DNA of 51,687 nucleotides from CAZOWW01 sp964583765. GTDB taxonomy: Bacteria; Actinomycetota; Actinomycetes; Actinomycetales; Kineosporiaceae. The stretch is from positions 1 through 51,687 of the forward strand of contig CAZOWW010000023.1 of NCBI GenBank assembly GCA_964583765.1. The letters are read 5' to 3'. Below are positions 30,781 through 40,651 of the stretch, in pieces (positions within the stretch are counted from its first letter, which is position 1; each line of letters starts with the position of its first letter). The translations under genes and the position numbers were made by a program. The notes beneath the pieces were generated by a model that did not search any database, had not been told where the DNA came from, and saw nothing but the letters and a program-made list of their open reading frames with translations.

Positions 30781-33700
30781 TCATGCCGGTGGCCTCGGCG
30801 GCTGGCGGCGTGGTGGTGGCGCGGTTCTTCCCCGCTGCACCCCGGCCTGGAACCCGGTGAGCATTGTGCGGACCTGTGCCGCATTGCGCCCGCGCGCCGG
30901 TTCCGTGGACTCCTGCTGCGCAGGCTCCGCGGCGGCACGAGCCTTCGGCGTACGCCGCGCGAGCGGCGCGGACACCGTGGTCTCGATCCCCTTGGGGCTG
31001 TACGAGGAGAGCCTGCTCAGCTCGGACAGGGCCTCCGAAGCCAGCGCGGACCGACTTCCCTCGCTGTCCCGCGGGCTGTCGGAGCCGGGGCTCACGGCCC
31101 TCCGCACGGCCCAGCTCTCGGCCCACGAGCCGGTGATCTCGCGTGCGGTCGGCACCTCGATCGGCTCGGGGAGCCGCGCTGCCGGGGCGGCGGGCGGCGC
31201 ACTGGGCGCAGGCGGAGCGGGCTGGGTCGGCGCCGGTGCGGCGGGCCCCTGCTCGGCCAGGGGTTGCCGCGGCGGGTACACCGTCGGTGGCTGCGGCGCG
31301 GCTGGCGGCGGGGTCGCCGGCGCCGAACGCCCCCACCGTGCCCGGCGCAGGGACGGGCGTGCCGGACGGTTCGGCAGCACGTCCATCGCCGGCTGCGGAG
31401 GCAGTGGCGGCGGCGTCGCGGACGGAGGAGCGACGTGCCGCCCCTGGTCCTCGCGGGTCCGGCTGGACGGCGCGGGGGCCGGGGGTGCACCGACAGGGGG
31501 AGTCATCGCGACCGGGGTCGTCATCGCCACGGGCGGCGTGACGGGAGCCTGCGCCGCGGGCTGTTCCGCAGCAGCAGGAGCCGGGTAGGCGGCTGGGGGC
31601 GCGGCCAGTGGCGGCATCGGTTCAGCCGGCGACGGCGGGGCGATCGGCTGCGGCGCGGGAGCGGACTCCTGCGCGGGGACCGGTCGGGCCTCGGCGGCCA
31701 GCCACGGGCTCTCCGGCGCCGTCTCCCCGTCCGGTCGCGCGGGCCGGAAGCCGGCGAACAGGGAGGCACCGCGATCGGTCGAGTCACCGGAGGCCGGGTC
31801 CGGCACGGCGGGGGACGCCTCGGGCTCGGCCGACGCCGGCGTCACCGGTGCCGCAGGGGCCTCCAGAGCCCAGCGGATCTCACCGTCGACCGCCTGCTCC
31901 GACGGCGCTGCGTCGGACGGAGGCTCCGCGACCGGCTCGGACATCGCGGGCTCGGCCGGATCGGTCTCCGTCGAACGCCAGTCCTGGCGAGGCTCATATC
32001 CCAACGAGGGTTCGTAGCCCAGGGACTCAGCCTGGCTGCCGGCGTCGTCCACTTCCTGCGCGGACTCCCCGGCGGTGGCCCAGGTGATCCCGAGCAGGTC
32101 GTCCTCGGACAGGTCCGGCTCCTGAGAGGCGACCTCCACGGTCGGCTGCTCAACAGGCTCCGCAAGCTGGAAGGACGGCGTCCAGGACACCTGCTCCTCA
32201 GCAGACTCCGCAGACTGGGTAACAGGCTCAGCAGCCTCAGTGACCGGCTCGACCACATCCGCGGAGGGCTCGACGCCCTCGGCGAACACCGGAGTCCAGG
32301 CCACCTGCTCCTCAGCGACCGGCTCGACCGGCTCGGCGAACACCGGCGTCCACGCCACCTGCTCCGCAGCAGACTCGACGACCGGCTCCGCAGCCTCAGT
32401 GACCGGCTCGACCGGCTCGACGAACACCGGCGTCCAGGACACCTGCTCCTCGGCAGCCTCCGCCACCGCCTCCACAGAGTCGACGGCAAGTTCGGCAGAC
32501 TCAGTGACCGGCTCGACCACATCCGCGGAGGGCTCGACGCCCTCGGCGAACACCGGAGACCAGGCCACCTGCTCCTCAGCGACCGGCTCGACCGGCTCGA
32601 CGAACACCGGCGTCCAGGACACCTGCTCCTCGGCAGGCTCCGCAGACTCGACGACCGGCTCGACCACATCAGCCACAGGCTCGGCAAGCTGGAAGGACGG
32701 CGCCCACGCCACCTGCTCCTCGGCAGGCTCCGCCACCGCCTCCGCAGAGTCGACGGCAGGCTCCGCAGACTCAGTGACTGGCTCCGCGGGCTCAGCGATC
32801 GGCTCGGCAGACTCAGTGACCGGCTCGACCACATCAGCCACAGGCTCGGCAAGCTGGAAGGACGGCGCCCACGCCACCTGCTCCTCGGCAGGCTCCGCCA
32901 CAGCCTCCGCAGACTCGACGGCAGGCTCAGCAGGCTGGACAGCCTGTCCGGCAAGCTCGGAGAGCTCGAACGACGGCGTCCACGTCACCTGATCGTCGAT
33001 CGGGGGCGCGAGAGCGATGTCCGAGGGCTCCGGCGGGGTCAGGGCAAGAGGCAGCGCCGGTTCAGTCGACGCACTCTGCGGGTCGGACAGCTCGCCGATG
33101 ACGAACTCGTCGAGGTCGAACTGGGGCGCCTCGGCCACGGCGTCGCCGTCCATGGTCTGCGAGGAACCGGACAGCTGCGGGGTCGCCACGACGGCGTCCG
33201 CGTGCCACTCGTCGGACTCCTCCCAGGAGGACGGGTCCCGCCAGCCCTCGGGCTCCAGGGCGACCGCGGGCACCCAGCCCTCGGAGTCCTCCCAGTGCTC
33301 GGGCTCGCTCCAGCCATCGGGTTCATGCCAGCCGTCCGGCTCCCGCCAGCCCTGGGGCTCGAGCGAGGTCATCGGCACCCAGCCGTCCACAGGCTGCCAG
33401 TTCGGCGAGCTGAGCGGATCCAGACCCTCGTCCTCCGCGGAGAGCTCCGCGTCCGTTCCCTGTGCTGCTGGTCCCTGAGGGTTGATCTCCTCGGGTGCGG
33501 TCACGGGCTCCCAGGTGTCCGCCGGGGCCTGCGCCTCCCACGACTCGGCCTCAGCCGACTGGTCCTGCTGCTCCCACGACTCGGCCTCAGCCGACTGGTC
33601 CTGCAGCTCCCACGACTCGGCCTCAGCCGACCGGCCCGGTGACTCCCACGACTCGGCCTCAGCCGACTGCGGTTCCTCGGGGATGAGGGTGGTCGGCTCG

Positions 33701-36276
33701 GGCTGCCAGGCCTCGGCCTGCGGGGCGGAACCGGCGGAATCCTCGTCCGAATCGGCCCACAGATCGGGGAGCCCGCCGGAGCGGCCCCGCCGGGGCAGGT
33801 CCACCGGTTCGACACCGGCGTCCTCGACCTCGCCCGGTGTCGCCCCTCCGTGCGCGTCCTGGTCGTCCTGTTCCCCGGGCGTCGCGGGAATCCGGCTCCG
33901 GGCGGCCTCGAACGGGTCGGGCGGCTGCGACAGACCACCGGTGATGCCCATGAGCAGCAGGTCGTCGTCGTCCAGGGTGAGGGGCGCCAGCGGGCCCTCG
34001 ACCGGCGCGGCCTGACGCGGCACGAGCGAGCGTGGCGGGGCCTCGACCTCGGGTTCGGGTTCGACCTCGACCGGGTCGGCGGTCGGCTGCACCTGGTCCG
34101 CTCCCGGAGCAGGGGTCGCCGGGGGCGCGGCCGGGGTGGCGACCGCGGCGACCGCGGCCGGAGGCATCGGCACGGCGGGCAACGGTGCAGGCCCGGACGG
34201 TGCGCTCGGATAGGACGGCTCGGAGTAGGACGGTGCGGTGTACGACGGTGCCGTGTAGGACGGCGCGGTGTACGACGGCGTGCCCGGGTAACCCTGGGCC
34301 TGACCGAGCCCAGATCCGGCGGGGCCGGCACCCACGAGGGCGTGACCGCCACCGGGACCCTGCTCCTCGGCGGCACCGGGACGTCGACCACCCCGACCGT
34401 CGATGTCCGAACCCGGCATGAACAACGTCGACGGGAAGTCGACCACCGCCGTGATGCCCTTGCCTGCGCCCGGCTCCAGGTGCACGCGGGTGTCGAGCCT
34501 CATCGCGAGCTGGCCCACCACGAAGAAACCGAGGCGCTGCGAGCCCAGGGCCTCCCCGGCCTTGGGGGCGGAGATCCGCTCGTTGAACTCGGCGATCTCC
34601 CCGGGCGTCATGCCGATGCCGATGTCGGTCACCGTCACGCGGATGCCGTCCTCGTGCGGCGTGGCGTGCACGCTCACCACGGTTCCGGGGTCCGAGAAGA
34701 CCGTGGCGTTCTCGACGATCTCGGCCAGCAGGTGCGAGGCGGACAGGGCGAGATGGGCGACCACCGGCGGGTCGGTGTCCAGGCTCAACGCCACCCGGTC
34801 GTAGTGCTCGATCTCGCTCGTCGCGGTGCGGATGACGTCCGAGAGCGGCATCGGCCGGCGCAGGCGTCGTCCGGCCTCGATACCTGCCAGCACGAGGAGC
34901 GATTCGGAGTTGCGCCGCATCCGCGTGGCCAGGTGGTCCAGGCGGAACAGGTTGTCCAGGGTGTCCGGGTTCTCCTCGGTGCGCTCCAGCTGGTCGATGA
35001 AGGTCAGCTGGCGGGACAGCAACACCTGATTGCGTCGCGCGACGTTCACGAACGTCTCGGCCACGGAGGCACGCAGCGCGGCCTGCTGGTGCGCGAGCTC
35101 CACGGTCGTGGCGTTGACCTCGCGCAGCGCCGCCGCGAGTTGGCCGATCTCGTCGGTGGAGTCGACAGGCAGCTCGGCCAGGTTGAACTCGACGACCTCA
35201 CCGCTACCGGCGATCTGCGCGGCCAGCAGTGGCAGTTCCTCGCGCATCCCCGCCGCGGCCTCGGTGAGCCGACGCATCGGCGAGACGATGTGCCGGGCCA
35301 GGAGCAGGGCCAGCCCCACGGACAGCAGCAGCAGCAGGACGGCGATGGCGCTCGTCAGGATGGCGGCGAGCCCGGCGTCGTCGGAACGCTGGTGCGCCCG
35401 GTGGACGGCATCGTCGGTGAGGGACCGTCCGAGCGTGTTGAGCGAGGCCAGGTAGGACGACGCCGCGGCTGTCCACTCCTTGGCGGTGATCACCGTGTGA
35501 CCGTCCGCGCCGGCCGACTGGATCCCCGACCGCAGGGAACCGAACTGCTGTGCGGGACGGGCGTCGACCGCCTGGGCCTTGGCCGAGGACAGGGACGACG
35601 CGAGCGTGCGCAACTGCGAGGTGGCGGCGGTCTCGGCCGCAGCCCCCTGCCCGAGCGCCACCTGTGCGGACAGGTTCGTGTGCCCGCTCTGGATCATCTC
35701 GAGGCCGGCGAGCTGCTCCTGCGTGATGCCCTCACGCAGGTGAGCGAGGGCCGTGTACGCCATCAGGTCCGTCACCACGGTCTGGTCCGAGACGCCCGCG
35801 GCGACCGTGGTGGGCAGTTCCACGTCCAGGGTGAGCATGGCCGTGTAGGCCTGCACCGCTTGCGCCGTACGCCCGGCGTCGAACTGCCGTCGGATCGTCG
35901 TCAGATGGTCGTGCCCCTGCTGAGCGCGGCTCAGCGCAGCGACACCGGCCGGGGTCAGCGCGTCCTCGTCCACCCGGTCGAGCGCCTTGCGGGCCTTGGA
36001 AACGGCCTCGTTGGTGGCACTCCGGACGGCGGTGAGTCTGCTCTTCGCGGCGGTGTCACCTGCCGCGGCGAGCGCCGACTCCAGTCGCTCCTGTTGCAGC
36101 GCAGAGATCAGGCCGCTCAGGTCGGGACCCGTCTCGGCGAGCCGGGCAACCCGGTCCGCAGACCGGGCGTCCGCGAGTGAATCACCGCAGATGATGCCTG
36201 CAGCAATCACCAGTACCAGCACCGGCAACAGAAGAACCGCGAGGATCTTCCACCTGATGCCCAGGTTTCGCAGCAT
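30781..36276 (-). CDS. cvnA: Conservon sensor histidine kinase with giant repetitive tail (CvnA-like)
   Basis: The 1831-residue product is far longer than the 500-1100 residues I expect for CvnA proteins. Residues 1-330 contain two membrane segments around a nitrate/nitrite-sensor-like extracytoplasmic domain, followed by HAMP (RHIVSPMRRLTEAAAGMR). The kinase core has LAEIVENATVFSDP (N box near 520), DIGIGM (G1 box) and LGFFVVGQLAMR. From about residue 620 to the end the protein is acidic, Pro/Glu/Ala-rich and repetitive. It contains YTAPS repeats, SAEAESWE repeats, W-EPDG repeats and nine QV(A/S/T)W(T/A/S)P(S/V)F units. ATG 36276 has GGAAGG 5 bases upstream. It is first of the four-gene conservon. 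Confidence 0.9.
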   Translation of the reverse strand: MLRNLGIRWKILAVLLLPVLVLVIAAGIICGDSLADARSADRVARLAETGPDLSGLISALQQERLESALAAAGDTAAKSRLTAVRSATNEAVSKARKALDRVDEDALTPAGVAALSRAQQGHDHLTTIRRQFDAGRTAQAVQAYTAMLTLDVELPTTVAAGVSDQTVVTDLMAYTALAHLREGITQEQLAGLEMIQSGHTNLSAQVALGQGAAAETAATSQLRTLASSLSSAKAQAVDARPAQQFGSLRSGIQSAGADGHTVITAKEWTAAASSYLASLNTLGRSLTDDAVHRAHQRSDDAGLAAILTSAIAVLLLLLSVGLALLLARHIVSPMRRLTEAAAGMREELPLLAAQIAGSGEVVEFNLAELPVDSTDEIGQLAAALREVNATTVELAHQQAALRASVAETFVNVARRNQVLLSRQLTFIDQLERTEENPDTLDNLFRLDHLATRMRRNSESLLVLAGIEAGRRLRRPMPLSDVIRTATSEIEHYDRVALSLDTDPPVVAHLALSASHLLAEIVENATVFSDPGTVVSVHATPHEDGIRVTVTDIGIGMTPGEIAEFNERISAPKAGEALGSQRLGFFVVGQLAMRLDTRVHLEPGAGKGITAVVDFPSTLFMPGSDIDGRGGRRPGAAEEQGPGGGHALVGAGPAGSGLGQAQGYPGTPSYTAPSYTAPSYTAPSYSEPSYPSAPSGPAPLPAVPMPPAAVAAVATPAAPPATPAPGADQVQPTADPVEVEPEPEVEAPPRSLVPRQAAPVEGPLAPLTLDDDDLLLMGITGGLSQPPDPFEAARSRIPATPGEQDDQDAHGGATPGEVEDAGVEPVDLPRRGRSGGLPDLWADSDEDSAGSAPQAEAWQPEPTTLIPEEPQSAEAESWESPGRSAEAESWELQDQSAEAESWEQQDQSAEAESWEAQAPADTWEPVTAPEEINPQGPAAQGTDAELSAEDEGLDPLSSPNWQPVDGWVPMTSLEPQGWREPDGWHEPDGWSEPEHWEDSEGWVPAVALEPEGWRDPSSWEESDEWHADAVVATPQLSGSSQTMDGDAVAEAPQFDLDEFVIGELSDPQSASTEPALPLALTPPEPSDIALAPPIDDQVTWTPSFELSELAGQAVQPAEPAVESAEAVAEPAEEQVAWAPSFQLAEPVADVVEPVTESAEPIAEPAEPVTESAEPAVDSAEAVAEPAEEQVAWAPSFQLAEPVADVVEPVVESAEPAEEQVSWTPVFVEPVEPVAEEQVAWSPVFAEGVEPSADVVEPVTESAELAVDSVEAVAEAAEEQVSWTPVFVEPVEPVTEAAEPVVESAAEQVAWTPVFAEPVEPVAEEQVAWTPVFAEGVEPSADVVEPVTEAAEPVTQSAESAEEQVSWTPSFQLAEPVEQPTVEVASQEPDLSEDDLLGITWATAGESAQEVDDAGSQAESLGYEPSLGYEPRQDWRSTETDPAEPAMSEPVAEPPSDAAPSEQAVDGEIRWALEAPAAPVTPASAEPEASPAVPDPASGDSTDRGASLFAGFRPARPDGETAPESPWLAAEARPVPAQESAPAPQPIAPPSPAEPMPPLAAPPAAYPAPAAAEQPAAQAPVTPPVAMTTPVAMTPPVGAPPAPAPSSRTREDQGRHVAPPSATPPPLPPQPAMDVLPNRPARPSLRRARWGRSAPATPPPAAPQPPTVYPPRQPLAEQGPAAPAPTQPAPPAPSAPPAAPAARLPEPIEVPTAREITGSWAESWAVRRAVSPGSDSPRDSEGSRSALASEALSELSRLSSYSPKGIETTVSAPLARRTPKARAAAEPAQQESTEPARGRNAAQVRTMLTGFQAGVQRGRTAPPPRRQPPRPPA
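32160..32995. repeat. Coding repeats in the kinase tail (QVxWxPxF units)
   Basis: Nine copies of a unit with core QV(A/S/T)W(T/A/S)P(S/V)F are encoded here, separated by EPV-ESAEP-type acidic spacers. DNA copies share long stretches such as GGCTCGACCACATCCGCGGA and ACCTGCTCCTC. Other repeat blocks of the same gene lie at about 33190-33370 (W-EPDG), 33535-33668 (SAEAESWE) and 34203-34285 (YTAPS). Confidence 0.85.
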
Positions 36277-36467
36277 GGTGACCTTCCGCTCGCTCGCACT
36301 CACCGATGCTCATGCGGGGTCCGACCGCCATAGGCATCTCGATGTCCTTCGGTCCCGAACGGCTGGACATTGACGCGCGTCGACCCGCGTCGGGTGATGG
36401 TTCACCCGATCGGCGCACCCGTCCGTGGCGCAGGAGCCAGCTGGCTGCGCCCTGCAGGCGCTTACCT

Positions 36468-36496
36468 GAGCGGGGGCACCCGCTCGGCGTTAGGGT
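36468..36496 (+). promoter_or_regulatory. Leaderless promoter with 7-bp hairpin ahead of the quinone oxidoreductase gene
   Basis: TAGGGT (36491-36496) is a TANNNT -10 box ending 6 bases before the ATG at 36503. GAGCGGG and CCCGCTC (36468-36485) form a palindrome immediately upstream, where a regulator or a spacer structure could act. Confidence 0.5.
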
Positions 36497-36502
36497 CGGC
36501 GG

Positions 36503-37483
36503 ATGCGGGTGGTCCAGGTGAGCAATCCCGGCGGTCCGGAGGTCCTCGCCCTGGCGGAGGAGCCGGATCCCCGGCCGGGTATCGGCGAGGTGCTGGTCGC
36601 GGTGGCCGCGGCCGGGGTCAACCGCGCCGACCTCCTCCAACGACAGGGCTTCTACCCGCCGCCGGCCGGAGCGCCGTCCTGGCCCGGCCTCGAGGTCAGC
36701 GGCACGGTCCTGGAGGTGGGACCCCAGGTCACGGAGTGGGGTCCCGGTGACCTTGTGTGCGCACTGCTGTCGGGTGGGGGTTACGCCGAGCGGGTCGTGG
36801 TGCCCGCGGGTCAACTGCTGCCCGTACCGGCAGGGACGTCGTTGGTGGACGCTGCGGCCCTGCCGGAGGTCGCCTGCACCGTGTGGAGCACGGTGTTCCT
36901 CGACGCGGGACTACGTCCCGGCGAGTGGCTCCTGGTGCACGGCGGGGCCAGCGGGATCGGCACCATGGCCACGCAGCTGGCCCGGGCGGTCGGCGCGCAT
37001 GTGGCGGTCACCGCGGGGTCGGCCGCCAAGCTTGCACGCTGCGCCGAGCTGGGCGCCGAGGTGCTGATCAACTATCGGGACGAGGACTTCGTCGCGACCC
37101 TGCGCGAGGCCACGGCGGGACACGGGGCGGACGTCATCCTGGACAACCAGGGCGCCGCCTACCTCGCGCGCAACCTCACCGCCCTGGCCACCGGCGGACG
37201 CCTCGTCGTGATCGGTCTCCAGGGGGGCCGTCGCGCCGAGCTGGACCTGTCCGTCCTGCTCGCCAAGCGGGCGAGTGTGCACTCGTCGTCGCTGCGGGCC
37301 CGGACGACCGCCGAGAAGTCCGCGATCGTGGCGCAGGTCCGCGAGCAGGTCTGGCCGCTCATCGTGGACGGCGCGGTGCGGCCGGTCGTGCACGCGCGAC
37401 TGCCGATCTCGGAGGCCGCCGAGGCGCACCGGATCCTGGAACGCAGCGACCACGTGGGCAAGGTGCTGCTCACCTTCTCCTGA
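36503..37483 (+). CDS. Zinc-independent NAD(P)H:quinone oxidoreductase (PIG3-like MDR)
   Basis: This 326-residue medium-chain dehydrogenase/reductase has GVNRADLLQRQGFYPPP, GLEVSGTVLEVG, LLVHGGASGIGTMATQLA (NADPH-binding AxxGxG-type loop) and VIGLQGGRRAELDLS. It lacks the catalytic and structural zinc cysteines. This fits the PIG3/quinone-oxidoreductase branch, which reduces quinones or other carbonyls with NADPH. The ATG is probably leaderless. It is divergent from the conservon. Confidence 0.9.
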   Translation: MRVVQVSNPGGPEVLALAEEPDPRPGIGEVLVAVAAAGVNRADLLQRQGFYPPPAGAPSWPGLEVSGTVLEVGPQVTEWGPGDLVCALLSGGGYAERVVVPAGQLLPVPAGTSLVDAAALPEVACTVWSTVFLDAGLRPGEWLLVHGGASGIGTMATQLARAVGAHVAVTAGSAAKLARCAELGAEVLINYRDEDFVATLREATAGHGADVILDNQGAAYLARNLTALATGGRLVVIGLQGGRRAELDLSVLLAKRASVHSSSLRARTTAEKSAIVAQVREQVWPLIVDGAVRPVVHARLPISEAAEAHRILERSDHVGKVLLTFS

Positions 37484-37663
37484 CTCCACGGCCGGGGTTC
37501 GTGCCCCACCGCCGCCCGGAACCGCGCCGGACCGGCACCCGAACGGCCTTGGGAAGCAGCCGGACGGCGCCGGGCGGGGAGAGCTGTCTCCTGCCCGGCG
37601 CCGTCCGCCCCTGATCGGCCTCCCGATAGTTCTGGGCTGCTGTTCCGTTGCCCCCGGGGATCG

Positions 37664-40651
37664 TCAGCGATCGATCCGCCGCAGCAGGGGCAGGCGTGAA
37701 CGGGTACTCGCGTAGGCGAGCAGCACCGCGAGCAACGGGATCCCCACGCCGAAGGCGGCCACGTGCACCCACGGGACGGCGAAGCGCCAGCCGGGCAGGA
37801 GATGGCCGCCCAGCAGCGCCCCGCCCACCCCGCCGGAGTAGGACCAGTAGTCGATCAGCAGTTCCCCGGTGAACAGGCCGCTGGCGATCCCTGCCGCCGC
37901 ACCCAGCACGACCACCACCGCGGCCCGGGCCGCTGCGAGCCGGCGCCGGGTGGACGGCGCAGCCCCCACCGCGGCCAGGGTGGCGAGATCTGCCCGCCCC
38001 TCCACCGCGGCAAGACCCGTGGTCGCGAAAGTGCCGAACAGGGTGAGCAACGTCGCGACCGCGGCGAGCACGACCAGGGCCAGCCCGTAGGAGCGCGCCG
38101 GCCCCCGCTCCACCGCGACCTGCACTCCACCCTCGGCCGCTGCGACGGTGTCCGCCAAGGACGGCAGGGATCGCAACGCGGCGAGGGCCCTGGTCTCGGC
38201 CCCGTCCCCCGGCAGCCGACTGGTCGCGGCAATGAACTCGGACACCGTCACCGGCGCCCCGAGCCTCGCCGCCACCGCCGTCGGCAGCACTGGGCCGTCC
38301 ACGGCAAGATCACCGGTCGCCACATACCCCGGCACTACCAGGGTCCGCGGGGCCGGAGCACTCGCCGGGCTCACGTCACCTGAGCTCACCGCGCTCGCGG
38401 TGCCCGCACTCGCCGGGGTCGTGGCCGTCGTGTCCACGGTGGCATCCGGGGCCTGCTGCTGCAGCCGCAGGTGCACCGTGCCGTCGGGCCACAACATCGT
38501 GGCGCTCGGCACGACCACCTCCCCGCGACGCAGGGCCGCCTCCGCCCCCGGGTCGCCGCCGGTGTAGAGGGCGTAGACCGGTCCGTCGTCCACGAGGGTC
38601 GAGAGGTCGCCGAGGAGTTGGGGCGAGGGTCTCCTCTCGTCGCAGCCTCCGGGGCGGGAAGTGCACCCGGACGCGTCGTCGCCCAGCGTGTCCAGACTCA
38701 GCTCAACCCGAGTTCCGTCCAACGCCCGTGCCGGAAGCACCCGGGTCACGGGAAGCACGCTGCGCAGCGCTTGCGCGATCTCGGCGGCGGGCACCGCGGG
38801 GATCGGGGTGCCCGCCGACCCGAGTTGGACCACGACGTCCCCCCGGGCGGCGATCGGCGAGTAGTTGAACGCGTCCGCGTGGTTGGCGGCGTCCACGTAG
38901 GTGGCGGTCGCGATCCCGCCGGCGATCACCGCCATCACCGCAGCCACCGCGGGGGCGGTGCGTCCCCGGTGCCGATCGGCATCCCGCAGCGCCAGGCGCA
39001 GGGAGACCGGCAACCTGCGGGCCAGGGACACGGCGAGGGCCACGACCAACCCGGACATTCCGGCCAGCCCCAGCTCGGTCAGGGAGATCCCGCCGACCAC
39101 CTCCACCGCGGACCGGCTGTGTTCGGCGTGCCGGGCGAGGACGACCCCGATCCCCGCGACGAACAGCCCGGTCAGCGCGGCACGCCAGGGCAGCTTCCGG
39201 GACGGCCGCGTCCCGGCCAGACCCTGTACCGGCGAGATCGCGGCGGCCTGCCGCGCAGGCTGCCAGGCGGCGATCAGTGCGGTGAGGGTGCCCAGCGCGG
39301 CAATCGCCAGCAGGTCGAGACCGTGCACGTCGATCCGGGGCATCACGGCGTGGCGGTGGCCGCGCAACCACCACACGGTGACCACACCGATGCCGGTGCC
39401 CAGCACCACCCCGGCCAGGGCCGACACGGCGCCGATCACCCCACCGCCGGCCAGCACCAGGGCGCGGACGTGCCCCCGGGTACCGCCCGCGGCCCGGACC
39501 AGGGCGAGCATCCGCTGGTTGCGCCTGGCTCCGACGGCGAGCGAGGGCGTGGCCATGAGGATGATGAGCACCCCCATCAGGCCCACCGCGATGACCGTCA
39601 GTTGCTGAGATGTGTCGCTCCCGCGGTACTGCGTGGCCGCCCACCGTCGCTCGGCACGAACCACCTGAGCGGGCGGGTGCAGCACCACCTGACGGCTGAA
39701 CATGATCAGTCCGAGCCGGTTCGTCTCCAGCACGGAGGACCAGTCCGTCGGCACCGGGCCGAGTACCCAACCGGTGAGGGCGTTCGGCAGGACCGCACCG
39801 GGCTCCCGGGCACTCAACTCCGCGGCAAGCCTCGCGGCCACGTCCCGGCTCGCGAGGAGCATCCCCCAGTCCCCGACGGCAGGGCCGGACACGGTGCCGC
39901 TGATCCGCAGCTCCCGGAAGAGGAGGTGTCCGCCTGTGGTCCCCTTCCCCGCACCGGAACTCCCCGTGGCAGTTCCGGGGCGGGGACCGTGCACCCGCAG
40001 AAGATCCCCCACATGCAGCCCCATCCGTCGAGCCGCATCGGCGGACACCGCGACCTGACGCGGTCCGCTCGGCATCGCGCCGACGTCCAGGTGCACCAAC
40101 CCCGCGGCCACCACCGCGGCGTCCACCGACTTCCCCTGCAGATCCACCCCCGCCCGCCCGAAGTAGACGGTCGGGCCCCACACCGGCCAGGACTCCTGCC
40201 GCGCGAGAGTGTCCCCGGCTGGCAGCGAGAGGCGACGCAGGGAGGCGGCCACGGCCGGCACCCCCGTTCCGAGGGTCCTGGGCGCACCGGACGGCAGGGT
40301 CCCGAGGATGGCCCGGATCAGGGTCGCCGCCGCCGGATCCTGGAGGGCCACACTGGCCGGCGACTGCTCCCCGCTGTCCGGGGACTGGACCATCGGCACG
40401 AGTGCGATCGACGGGTCCTGCCCCTGCGACTCCGGGCGCGAGATCTTCGCCTGCGCGGTACGGCCGAGCGCGAGCTGCACCTTGTCCTGGGGGTCGAGCT
40501 GCTCGGACCGGTAGACCACCGAGGTCACACACGCTCCGGCGACCGGCAACACGATGAGCACCGCGGCCAGGGCGCTGCGGCCCCGGTGCCGCCAGGCGTC
40601 CCGGCGGGCGATCCGGACCAGGGCGCGGGCGGCGGACGGACACAGGTTCAT
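37664..40651 (-). CDS. FtsX/MacB-type ABC transporter permease
   Basis: This 995-residue permease has a single N-terminal membrane helix (AALAAVLIVLPVAGACV-like), a large extracytoplasmic domain, and two FtsX-type membrane blocks. The first is near TVIAVGLMGVLIILMATPSLAVGARRN (cited as GLMGVLIILMATPSLA), and the second is at the C-terminus (LALVVLAAVATLLTLFGTFA). The layout matches the long single-polypeptide permeases that export lipids or antimicrobial peptides, or transmit force across the envelope. Its ATG overlaps the ATPase stop as ATGA. The substrate is unknown. The open frame upstream of 40651 only shadows the ATPase gene. Confidence 0.85.
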   Translation of the reverse strand: MNLCPSAARALVRIARRDAWRHRGRSALAAVLIVLPVAGACVTSVVYRSEQLDPQDKVQLALGRTAQAKISRPESQGQDPSIALVPMVQSPDSGEQSPASVALQDPAAATLIRAILGTLPSGAPRTLGTGVPAVAASLRRLSLPAGDTLARQESWPVWGPTVYFGRAGVDLQGKSVDAAVVAAGLVHLDVGAMPSGPRQVAVSADAARRMGLHVGDLLRVHGPRPGTATGSSGAGKGTTGGHLLFRELRISGTVSGPAVGDWGMLLASRDVAARLAAELSAREPGAVLPNALTGWVLGPVPTDWSSVLETNRLGLIMFSRQVVLHPPAQVVRAERRWAATQYRGSDTSQQLTVIAVGLMGVLIILMATPSLAVGARRNQRMLALVRAAGGTRGHVRALVLAGGGVIGAVSALAGVVLGTGIGVVTVWWLRGHRHAVMPRIDVHGLDLLAIAALGTLTALIAAWQPARQAAAISPVQGLAGTRPSRKLPWRAALTGLFVAGIGVVLARHAEHSRSAVEVVGGISLTELGLAGMSGLVVALAVSLARRLPVSLRLALRDADRHRGRTAPAVAAVMAVIAGGIATATYVDAANHADAFNYSPIAARGDVVVQLGSAGTPIPAVPAAEIAQALRSVLPVTRVLPARALDGTRVELSLDTLGDDASGCTSRPGGCDERRPSPQLLGDLSTLVDDGPVYALYTGGDPGAEAALRRGEVVVPSATMLWPDGTVHLRLQQQAPDATVDTTATTPASAGTASAVSSGDVSPASAPAPRTLVVPGYVATGDLAVDGPVLPTAVAARLGAPVTVSEFIAATSRLPGDGAETRALAALRSLPSLADTVAAAEGGVQVAVERGPARSYGLALVVLAAVATLLTLFGTFATTGLAAVEGRADLATLAAVGAAPSTRRRLAAARAAVVVVLGAAAGIASGLFTGELLIDYWSYSGGVGGALLGGHLLPGWRFAVPWVHVAAFGVGIPLLAVLLAYASTRSRLPLLRRIDR

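Noticed and set aside
30697..33642. 981-codon plus-strand frame opposite the conservon kinase tail
   Set aside because: The frame is open because the antisense of GAG/CCG-rich repeats lacks stops. The predicted protein is Arg/Leu/Gly repeats mirroring the real QVxWxPxF units.
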